The notes under the pieces: model-generated
Told to the model about the DNA's origin: nothing
Databases searched by the model: none
The model's input: only the letters and a program-made list of their open reading frames with translations
Position numbers and translations under genes: made by a program
Source of the DNA: Bacteroidota bacterium
GTDB taxonomy: Bacteria; Bacteroidota; Bacteroidia; Chitinophagales; Chitinophagaceae
Reading direction: 5' to 3'
Assembly: GCA_947463975.1 (NCBI GenBank)
Contig: CANHUW010000020.1
Location: 1 to 13,981, forward strand
Length of the DNA: 13,981 bases
Part shown: one piece after another, positions 7,482-13,525 of the stretch
Numbering within the stretch: the stretch's first letter is position 1
Layout: the number at the start of each line of letters is the position of its first letter

Positions 7482-7489
7482 CAAATATA
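7482..7489 (-). promoter_or_regulatory. Candidate greA -7 promoter element
   Basis: TATATTTG on the minus strand is a perfect match to TAnnTTTG and lies just upstream of the terminator hairpin, about 60 bases before the greA ATG. No TTG sits at the expected -33 distance; the nearest is about 31 bases upstream of the element. If active, the mRNA would begin near 7478 and carry the hairpin and T-tract in its leader. The upstream AT-richness makes a chance match quite possible. Confidence 0.3.
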
Positions 7490-7500
7490 TAAAAAATAGC

Positions 7501-8430
7501 TTAAATGATGCCTAATTTTTCAAGTGTAACTTGGGCCATTCTTTGGTAAGCTTCATGGCTATACCCAGCAATATGGGGGGTTGCAAGAAATTGTGGCATA
7601 GCCATCAACTGCTCTAATTGTGCTTTTTCTACTGCAGAATAAGTAGATAGTTGCTCGTTCTCTAGGACATCCAAACCAGCCCCTCTAATTGATTGATTTT
7701 GAAGCGCTTTTAGCACTGCTGCGGTTTCAGTCACCTGACCCCTACAAGTACTTAAAAAATAAGGCTTCTTTTGGAGACCCGAAAAGAAAGATTCGTTAGC
7801 ATAATGATAGGTTAATTCAGTAAGTGGCAAATGCAGGCTAATCACATCCGCTTGCGCTTGTACTTCTTTTAAACTTACCAATTGAATATGGGGACTGTCA
7901 AAAGTTTTTGGTAAAATATCTACTACTAAAATTTGTACATCAAAACCATTTAACACTTTAGCAAAAGCTGATCCTGTATTTCCAAATCCAATAATACCAA
8001 CTGTTTTTCCAGTAAGTTCATCTGCCCTATTTACATCTCTAATCCATTTACCTTCTTGAATTTCTGAATAGGAAGAATGAATACGATTCATTAAACTCAA
8101 TAGCAAACCTAAATTATGTTCTCCTACTGTTGTTCGATTGCCTTCCGGACTAGATACACATTGTATCCCTTTTGTTGTAGCATATGCAGTATCAATTAAT
8201 TCCATACCACTCCCTAATCTTCCGATCCATTTTAATTGAATCGCCTTGTCTATCATGGCTGCATCTATTGTTAATCTAGTGGTTACAATGATACCAATAG
8301 CATCTGTGATTTGTTCACTCAATGCTTGATAGGTTATAGCAGGCTCGTATATACAGTCAAATCCTTTGCTGGAAAGCGTTTCTAACAAGTAAGGATGAAC
8401 TGGTGCAGTGATAATTACTTTGAATGCCAT
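7501..8430 (-). CDS. D-isomer-specific 2-hydroxyacid dehydrogenase
   Basis: This 309-residue cytoplasmic NAD-dependent oxidoreductase interconverts a 2-hydroxy acid and a 2-keto acid; the family includes SerA, PdxB, LdhA and glyoxylate reductases. The Rossmann domain has GKTVGIIGFGNTGSA with GFGNTG at 148-153 and D171 as the likely NAD ribose-binding acid. The catalytic triad is R230 in STCRGQ, E259 in DVLENE and H286 in TPHIAGYSHE. It lacks the C-terminal ACT domain of long SerA and the extra dimerisation domain of the 380-residue E. coli PdxB. The gene starts 6 bases after rsmA and is followed by a terminator. Because pdxA lies just beyond rsmA, an erythronate-4-phosphate dehydrogenase role is possible but unproven; the substrate cannot be read from the sequence. 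Confidence 0.88.
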   Translation of the reverse strand: MAFKVIITAPVHPYLLETLSSKGFDCIYEPAITYQALSEQITDAIGIIVTTRLTIDAAMIDKAIQLKWIGRLGSGMELIDTAYATTKGIQCVSSPEGNRTTVGEHNLGLLLSLMNRIHSSYSEIQEGKWIRDVNRADELTGKTVGIIGFGNTGSAFAKVLNGFDVQILVVDILPKTFDSPHIQLVSLKEVQAQADVISLHLPLTELTYHYANESFFSGLQKKPYFLSTCRGQVTETAAVLKALQNQSIRGAGLDVLENEQLSTYSAVEKAQLEQLMAMPQFLATPHIAGYSHEAYQRMAQVTLEKLGII

Positions 8431-8436
8431 TGTAGA

Positions 8437-9198
8437 TTAAGGATTATGCATTTTAAATGTCAGCGCCGCATAGTCTTCAAAAGTTAAGTTTTCTGCTCTC
8501 TTTGTAAAAATCGGATCTTCTAATTGAGCTGCAGTAAAATAGGGCTTTAAAGGATTACGCAACATTTTTCTTCTTTGTCCAAACGCCATTTTCACAATAT
8601 GATAAAAGCTTTTTTCGGATGCCATCGCTGGAAAAATTGCTTTTCTTTTAAACAAAATTACTCCACTGTCTACTTTGGGTGGTGGATTAAAGGCTGAAGG
8701 GGGTACGTCAAATAAATAAGTCACTTCATAAAATGCTTGTGCCAATACACTTAAAATACCATATGCTTTTGAATGCGGCTTTGCTGCAATTCTTTCTGCC
8801 ACTTCTTTTTGAAACATACCCACCATCATGGGTACCTGCGTTTTCCAATCCAATACTCTAAATACAATTTGTGTAGAAATATTGTAGGGGAAATTGCCTA
8901 CCAAAACAAAGGATCCTTCAAAAGGAATAGCCGTTTCTAAAAAATCTTCATTGATCAATTTGCCTGCCAAATCAGGATAAGCGTGTAATAGGTAATTCAC
9001 TTTCTCGGTATCTAATTCTATAGCCTTGTAAGAATGAGTGGGAATATTGTAAATAAACTCTGTTAATGCCCCTGCTCCAGGCCCTACTTCCACCAACTGT
9101 TCTATGGGCTGTTCCAGCAATACAGCGCGTATTTTTTCACAAACGGTCTTGTCTATTAAGAAATGCTGACCGAGCGATTTTTTAAGTGTGTATTGCAT
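8437..9198 (-). CDS. rsmA: 16S rRNA dimethyladenosine transferase RsmA (KsgA)
   Basis: RsmA (KsgA) uses S-adenosylmethionine to dimethylate two adjacent adenosines in the 3'-terminal helix of 16S rRNA (A1518 and A1519 in E. coli), a late step in 30S maturation; loss gives kasugamycin resistance. The 253-residue protein begins with KKSLGQHFLID, the usual family N-terminus. SAM-binding motif I is VEVGPGAGALT at 36-46, the acidic ELD is at 61-63, and the NFPY tetrapeptide of motif IV is at 102-105. The C-terminal helical domain has FGQRRKMLRNPLK near 206-218. It is divergent from pdxA, a gene also adjacent to ksgA in E. coli, and leads a unit with the dehydrogenase gene. Confidence 0.96.
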   Translation of the reverse strand: MQYTLKKSLGQHFLIDKTVCEKIRAVLLEQPIEQLVEVGPGAGALTEFIYNIPTHSYKAIELDTEKVNYLLHAYPDLAGKLINEDFLETAIPFEGSFVLVGNFPYNISTQIVFRVLDWKTQVPMMVGMFQKEVAERIAAKPHSKAYGILSVLAQAFYEVTYLFDVPPSAFNPPPKVDSGVILFKRKAIFPAMASEKSFYHIVKMAFGQRRKMLRNPLKPYFTAAQLEDPIFTKRAENLTFEDYAALTFKMHNP

Positions 9199-9202
9199 GT
9201 AG

Positions 9203-9210
9203 CAAAGTTA
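9203..9210 (-). promoter_or_regulatory. Candidate rsmA -7 promoter element
   Basis: TAACTTTG on the minus strand is a perfect match to TAnnTTTG and ends only 4 bases before the rsmA ATG. With the usual short distance from the element to the start point, transcription would begin at or next to the A of the ATG, giving a leaderless mRNA. No TTG lies at the expected -33 distance; the nearest is 29 bases upstream of the element. Position in a 50-base divergent gap supports it; no data do. Confidence 0.45.
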
Positions 9211-9222
9211 GGTTTTTGTGCG

Positions 9223-9230
9223 TACTTTTA
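9223..9230 (+). promoter_or_regulatory. Candidate pdxA -7 promoter element
   Basis: TACTTTTA on the plus strand is one mismatch from TAnnTTTG and ends 18 bases before the pdxA ATG. It stands back to back with the rsmA element, 12 bases away, so the two divergent promoters would share the same small control region. There is no clear -33 TTG. AGGA at 9244-9247 lies too close to the ATG to be a good ribosome binding site. Confidence 0.3.
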
Positions 9231-9248
9231 CAGCCTAATCAATAGGAT

Positions 9249-10337
9249 ATGAGTACTGAGATCAGAAAACCAGTTATTGGCTTTACATGTGGCGACTTGA
9301 ATGGCATTGGCTTAGAATTAATTATTAAGTCTTTGTCTGATAGCAGAATACTTGATTTTATGATTCCAGTTGTTTTTGCGAATAACAAATCCATCAATTT
9401 TTACAGAAAAGGGTTACCTGAATTCAACCTCAATTTTGCCGTTTTAAACGATCTTTCAAAAATCAATCCAAAGCAAGTCAATGTATTGAATTGTTGGGAA
9501 GAAGAAGTAGATATTACTCCTGGTGAATTAACTGCAACTGGTGGCAAATATGCACTCATCTCATTAGAGAAAGCTGTAGAAGCATTAAAGCATAAAACAA
9601 TTGATGGTATAGTAACTGCTCCAATACACAAGAAGAATATTCAATCCGATGCATTCAATTTTAGCGGCCATACACCCTATTTACAACATGCATTTGGAAA
9701 TACCGAAAACCTAATGTTGTTGGTAGCTGATAATATAAGAATGGCATTGGTAACAGAGCATGTAACCATTGGCGATATTGCGAAGCATATTACAAAAGAC
9801 AAAATCAAACAAAAGCTAGCTATTCTACATAGTAGTTTACAAAAAGATTTTGGCGTTGATAAGCCGCGTATTGCAGTATTGGCCTTGAATCCACATGCGG
9901 GAGACGAAGGGTTAATTGGTAAAGAAGAAATTGAAATAATTCAACCTGCTATTAAGGAAAGCAAGCAAAATATACTAGTGTTTGGACCTTACTCTGCAGA
10001 TGCATTTTTTGCAAGAGGTGCACATGAGAAATTTGATGGCGTATTAGCCATGTACCACGATCAAGGTTTGATTCCTTTTAAATCATTGGCATTTGGTGAA
10101 GGCGTGAATTTTACAGCTGGCCTACCAATTGTAAGAACAAGTCCAGATCATGGAACCGCCTTTGATATTGCTGGGAAAAACAAAGCAGATGCAAGTTCAT
10201 TTACTGCAAGTATTTTTGAATGTGTTAGAATAATTCATGCAAGACAAGGTTATCAAGATATGCGCTTAAATCCTCTAAAGAAAATGAGTGCTAGAATGTT
10301 TGCAGGCGCGGTAGATGAAAGATTAGACGAAGCTTAG
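9249..10337 (+). CDS. pdxA: 4-hydroxythreonine-4-phosphate dehydrogenase PdxA
   Basis: PdxA oxidises 4-phospho-hydroxy-L-threonine with NAD; the product decarboxylates to 3-amino-2-oxopropyl phosphate, the PdxJ substrate in the DXP-dependent pathway to pyridoxine 5'-phosphate. The cytoplasmic protein has 362 residues, longer than the 329 of E. coli. The three metal-binding histidines are visible: H171 in TEHVTIGDIAKH, H216 in LNPHAGDEG and H270 in AMYHDQGLIPFK. Other signatures are GFTCGDLNGIG at 11-21, TAPIHKKN at 123-130, SGHTPYL at 139-145 and RTSPDHGTAFDIAGK at 296-310. It appears monocistronic, divergent from rsmA and ending 2 bases before the convergent helical-protein gene. Confidence 0.96.
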   Translation: MSTEIRKPVIGFTCGDLNGIGLELIIKSLSDSRILDFMIPVVFANNKSINFYRKGLPEFNLNFAVLNDLSKINPKQVNVLNCWEEEVDITPGELTATGGKYALISLEKAVEALKHKTIDGIVTAPIHKKNIQSDAFNFSGHTPYLQHAFGNTENLMLLVADNIRMALVTEHVTIGDIAKHITKDKIKQKLAILHSSLQKDFGVDKPRIAVLALNPHAGDEGLIGKEEIEIIQPAIKESKQNILVFGPYSADAFFARGAHEKFDGVLAMYHDQGLIPFKSLAFGEGVNFTAGLPIVRTSPDHGTAFDIAGKNKADASSFTASIFECVRIIHARQGYQDMRLNPLKKMSARMFAGAVDERLDEA

Positions 10338-10339
10338 TG

Positions 10340-10972
10340 CTATTTACAGTTATCAGTAATTTCCTTAATGACATTGACTCCCCAATGTGGCATATAATAG
10401 GTGGTATTTAATTTTGCTTGGGCATTTAATTTTTCAGAAGCAATGAGTGCAACAGCATAAGACTTTGCGCAACCACCTCCGAACATTACAGGCATATGAT
10501 ACTGTAAGCTTGCCTCCAATGCATAAATTCTTGGATTCTCTTTATTGATTTTTTTAGCCATTACTAATGGGGATTTTATTTTACTTTCATATCTTAACCA
10601 TCTTGTATAGGGACTTACCGACATCTTTGCAGTATAGGCTAAACTCTCCACACAAAGTATTTCGTCATTTACTTGTATTTTTTTTGCCTTATTAATTAGT
10701 TCTATAGATTGATTGGCTAAAATATCTGCATTATCCATTTTTAACATGGACATTCTAGTTGTAGTAAGAGACATGTAATACAAGGGAAGCCATTCATTGG
10801 TATAGGTTTTTGCAATGGGCTCCAATTTTAACAAAACGGTTTGATAGTCTTTTGCTGAATGAGCCAAATCAAATGACTTTACAGCAAGATTCATTTCTGT
10901 AGCAAACTGCACAGATTGACTTTGTAGCTGGTTAAAACAAAAGTAAAAGTATATGAATATAAAATAGCGCAT
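10340..10972 (-). CDS. Secreted helical protein of unknown function
   Basis: I do not recognise a named family. The 210-residue protein starts with a short, aromatic-rich hydrophobic segment (MRYFIFIYFYFCF) followed by LQSQS, a likely signal peptide, so it is probably periplasmic. The rest looks alpha-helical and TPR-like, with alanine-rich amphipathic helices. A C-terminal region has MPVMFGGGCAK at 160-170 and HWG at 196-198, with cysteines at 168 and 209 that could pair; the FGGG motif resembles proteins annotated as TPR-containing in Bacteroidota. It starts 26 bases after the LolA-like gene stops and is the last gene of the ABC unit, so a partner role at the envelope is possible. A stem may form across its start codon. 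Confidence 0.65.
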   Translation of the reverse strand: MRYFIFIYFYFCFNQLQSQSVQFATEMNLAVKSFDLAHSAKDYQTVLLKLEPIAKTYTNEWLPLYYMSLTTTRMSMLKMDNADILANQSIELINKAKKIQVNDEILCVESLAYTAKMSVSPYTRWLRYESKIKSPLVMAKKINKENPRIYALEASLQYHMPVMFGGGCAKSYAVALIASEKLNAQAKLNTTYYMPHWGVNVIKEITDNCK

Positions 10973-10998
10973 CTATCATTAAAATTAGCGCTTTCTAT

Positions 10999-11688
10999 TT
11001 AAAAGTTAGCATTAGAGACTCCTTTGTTAATGGTATACTTGGTATAGGTGATTTCGATGGTGCCTTTTTTATTCTTCTTAGCTTTTTCTTTACTGATGGG
11101 CGCTTCATCACCAAATTCCAATGTAATTCCATTGGGTAGTTTATAGTCTTTAGTGTTAAACCCAAAAATAATCTTTGAAGGCAAACCATATGATGCAAAA
11201 GCGCCATATTCCATGGTAATTTCAAAACTTCCATTCTCTTTAGTAGTGGTGAAAGTTTTGTATACCAATGATTCTACAGGATCTATCCATAATGTAGAAA
11301 TCACCCATTCTAATTGATCGTCAGTAGGTACTAATTTATATACTTCTAAGTTTTTACCATTATACACTTGTTTCCCAGAGGCAATGGCAATGTATTGATC
11401 GGTATTCAATAAGGAATTCATGGTAATAGACACACCGCCTTTGGGAAGTAAAGAAATACCGCCGTCTTTTTTGACTTTAATCAAATTTGGTTTTTTATAA
11501 TATATCTTCACCTTACCTAAAGAGGCTTTGATAAAAGACACATCCGTTTTCATTACGCCTTCTGCGACATAATCATTCACTAAAGCCAATTTTTGTCTTA
11601 CTTTTTCAACCACTGCATTGGTTTGCGCATTGATACAGTATGATGTAAAAAATAATAGGCCGAGTATCGTAAAGAATTTTATTTTCAT
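10999..11688 (-). CDS. LolA-like periplasmic carrier protein
   Basis: This 229-residue protein has a signal peptide, MKIKFFTILGLLFFTSYCINA, with likely cleavage after residue 21 and no proper lipobox, so it should be soluble in the periplasm. The mature part looks like the LolA/LolB-type half-barrel: an N-terminal helix (VVEKVRQKLALVNDY), then alternating strands including KIYYKKPNLIKVKKD at about 61-75, a stretch found in LolA as YxxPxxIR, and further strands to the end. LolA carries outer-membrane lipoproteins across the periplasm; whether this paralogue carries lipoproteins or another lipid is unknown. It follows the ABC permease gene after 4 bases, which suggests work with that exporter. 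It is not certain to be the main LolA of the cell. Confidence 0.75.
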   Translation of the reverse strand: MKIKFFTILGLLFFTSYCINAQTNAVVEKVRQKLALVNDYVAEGVMKTDVSFIKASLGKVKIYYKKPNLIKVKKDGGISLLPKGGVSITMNSLLNTDQYIAIASGKQVYNGKNLEVYKLVPTDDQLEWVISTLWIDPVESLVYKTFTTTKENGSFEITMEYGAFASYGLPSKIIFGFNTKDYKLPNGITLEFGDEAPISKEKAKKNKKGTIEITYTKYTINKGVSNANF

Positions 11689-11692
11689 AATA

Positions 11693-12568
11693 TTAACTTA
11701 AAACATCTTTCTTTTTCATGATCCATACACTTGCCCCAACAAATAAAAAAATATGAATACTTAAAACCAATAAAGAAGTTTTGATTTTTTGAATATTTAA
11801 AATGCTTCCAGAAATGGCTTCATTATTTTCAGTCACCTGAATATCAAAAAACTCTTTCCAATTATTCATATGGGTGGTGAATAAATATGGTTTTACCACA
11901 TTGAATAAAGGAATATTTAAAGTACTTAAAATGGTGAAAAAAACGATAGCACTGATAGTTGCCACAATAGGACCAATAGAGTTATTCGCCAAACTTGACA
12001 TTAAAAAACCCAAAGCTGTTACCGTTAATAAAGAAAAACTTGCAAAAACAAATGCGCCCACATATCTCCAAAAAACATCCTGCGTTTCTATGAGAACAAC
12101 ATAATTAGACTTCATCAAGAATAAATCATCTGTCCCAAAAATATACATACTTAAAAACAAAGCCAAAGCAGCCAACCATATCAATAATAAAATGGTATAG
12201 ATACTGGCTGCAATAAATTTAGCCAAAACCCATTGCGTTCTACTGTAAGGTGTGGTAAAAAGCAATCTTAAGGTTCCCAAGTTGGCTTCTCCTGATAACA
12301 TGTCTGCGGCAATCAATGCCACCAATAATGGTACATGCACTAATAGCAATTGTAATAAAATATAACAGATCAAATAACCATTCAATACTTTCCCATCTAC
12401 AATCAAAGTATTATTAATATCCTTCATCAAAAAAGCCGCATAGGCTTCTCCATCTATTTTTAAACCCATTTGTATCACCCAAATTAAAGCAGCAATGGCT
12501 CCAAAAGCAATATAGGTTCTTGGCCTCTTATAAATTTTATATAATTCTATTTGTATGATCGACCACAT
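11693..12568 (-). CDS. ABC-2 type transporter permease
   Basis: An inner-membrane protein of 291 residues with six predicted membrane helices at about 19-34, 64-88, 115-142, 169-192, 199-216 and 264-284. The cytoplasmic loop SGEANLGTLRLLFTTPYSR at 92-110 is the conserved coupling region of BcrB/ABC-2-type permeases (typically SGExxxGTlrxlLtxPvsR). It would dimerise and pair with the ATPase encoded immediately upstream. The start codon directly abuts the ATPase stop codon, so the two are translationally linked. The substrate is unknown; similar systems export peptides, lipids or antibiotics. The protein lacks the extracytoplasmic domain of LolC/E-type permeases, so it is not a standard lipoprotein-release permease. 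Confidence 0.88.
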   Translation of the reverse strand: MWSIIQIELYKIYKRPRTYIAFGAIAALIWVIQMGLKIDGEAYAAFLMKDINNTLIVDGKVLNGYLICYILLQLLLVHVPLLVALIAADMLSGEANLGTLRLLFTTPYSRTQWVLAKFIAASIYTILLLIWLAALALFLSMYIFGTDDLFLMKSNYVVLIETQDVFWRYVGAFVFASFSLLTVTALGFLMSSLANNSIGPIVATISAIVFFTILSTLNIPLFNVVKPYLFTTHMNNWKEFFDIQVTENNEAISGSILNIQKIKTSLLVLSIHIFLFVGASVWIMKKKDVLS

Positions 12569-13477
12569 TTAATTGGATTGAGAAGTGATTTGTAAAAAAT
12601 AGTCTTCCAGAGAACGCTTTGATTCTAGAGAAACAATAGGTATTCCAGCAGTGACAATAAACTGATGTAATGCTGCTATTTTTTCTGTGGGAATAGAGAA
12701 ATAAATACCCTCTTCTCTATCTAATACATAAGCAGCAAATTCAGAAGCTGTAATTTTTTCTTTGGCTAATAAATCATTGGCAGTCATTAGCTTCATTAAA
12801 GATTTAGCAGGATCTAATAAAGTAGCAGTTGGTCCTAAAGCAATTTTTTTTCCTTGATGTATGATTAAAATCTGATGCGCCATTTGCTCAATCTCTGTCA
12901 ATAAATGAGAAGATACCAAAATGGTCTTACCTTCTTTTTGAGCAAGATCTTTGATCAAATGTCTAATATCTGCGATACCCTGAGGATCTAATCCATTAGT
13001 AGGCTCATCTAAAATAACCAGTTCTGGTTGATGTACTAAAGCAATGGCAATACCCAAACGCTGCTTCATTCCCAAAGAGAATGTCTGTGTCTTGTCAGAT
13101 GCTCTATTGGACAAACCTACTTGTTGTAAAGTATGTTCTATTTGAGACACAGTTATTTTTTTCTGGCTTAGTTTGGCAAATAATTGTAAATGCTCTTTGG
13201 CTGTTAAATAAGGGTATAAATCTGGTCGCTCAATAATAGCACCCATTTTCTTTGCTATATTATTGCGATGTGCAATAATATCTTGTCCAAAAATTTCAAT
13301 GTGCCCACTGGTTGGATGAATCAAAGAAAGCAACATTCTAATGGTGGTACTCTTTCCAGATCCATTCTGGCCTAAAAATCCAAAGATTTCCCCTTCATTC
13401 ACTTCGAAAGATAAATCCTTGACAGCTTCAAGGTTACCAAAATTTTTACACAAAGACCCTACTTTAATGATGGACAT
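12569..13477 (-). CDS. ABC transporter ATP-binding protein, BcrA-type
   Basis: This 302-residue cytoplasmic ATPase powers the ABC-2 permease encoded next to it. The nucleotide-binding domain fills about residues 4-215 with Walker A GQNGSGKST at 36-44, signature FSLGMKQRL at 133-141, Walker B VILDEPTNGLDP at 154-165 with catalytic E158, and the switch histidine H191 in SSHLL. The Q-loop position reads IIERPDLYP, with glutamate in place of glutamine, as in BcrA/lantibiotic-type exporters. The C-terminal 85 residues form the small extra domain of this subfamily, ending LESKRSLEDYFLQIT. It leads a four-gene unit and starts 13 bases after the atpA terminator stem, leaving little room for a separate promoter. 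Confidence 0.92.
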   Translation of the reverse strand: MSIIKVGSLCKNFGNLEAVKDLSFEVNEGEIFGFLGQNGSGKSTTIRMLLSLIHPTSGHIEIFGQDIIAHRNNIAKKMGAIIERPDLYPYLTAKEHLQLFAKLSQKKITVSQIEHTLQQVGLSNRASDKTQTFSLGMKQRLGIAIALVHQPELVILDEPTNGLDPQGIADIRHLIKDLAQKEGKTILVSSHLLTEIEQMAHQILIIHQGKKIALGPTATLLDPAKSLMKLMTANDLLAKEKITASEFAAYVLDREEGIYFSIPTEKIAALHQFIVTAGIPIVSLESKRSLEDYFLQITSQSN

Positions 13478-13482
13478 ACATT

Positions 13483-13517
13483 AATAACAAAAAGCCCCGA
13501 ATTTAGTTCGGGGCTTT
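13483..13517 (-). terminator. Intrinsic terminator of atpA
   Basis: A perfect 11-bp stem pairs AAAGCCCCGAA at 13491-13501 with TTCGGGGCTTT at 13507-13517, closed by a 5-base loop. On the minus strand it follows the atpA stop codon by 8 bases and is succeeded by a T-rich tail (TTTTTGTTATT, counting the stem end). The GC-rich core of six pairs in an AT-rich region makes it convincing. The plus strand has only three T after the stem, so it serves the minus strand. Confidence 0.88.
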
Positions 13518-13525
13518 CATTGAAT

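Noticed and set aside
9401..9631. An antisense open frame of 76 codons within pdxA.
   Set aside because: It covers conserved pdxA codons on the other strand and has no independent support.
10995..11234. A 79-codon open frame on the minus strand inside the LolA-like gene.
   Set aside because: It lies in another frame of a well-supported gene with a signal peptide and coherent fold; its translation shows no family-like pattern.
11874..12104. A 76-codon plus-strand open frame within the permease gene.
   Set aside because: It lies antisense to conserved membrane helices of the permease and shows no domain.
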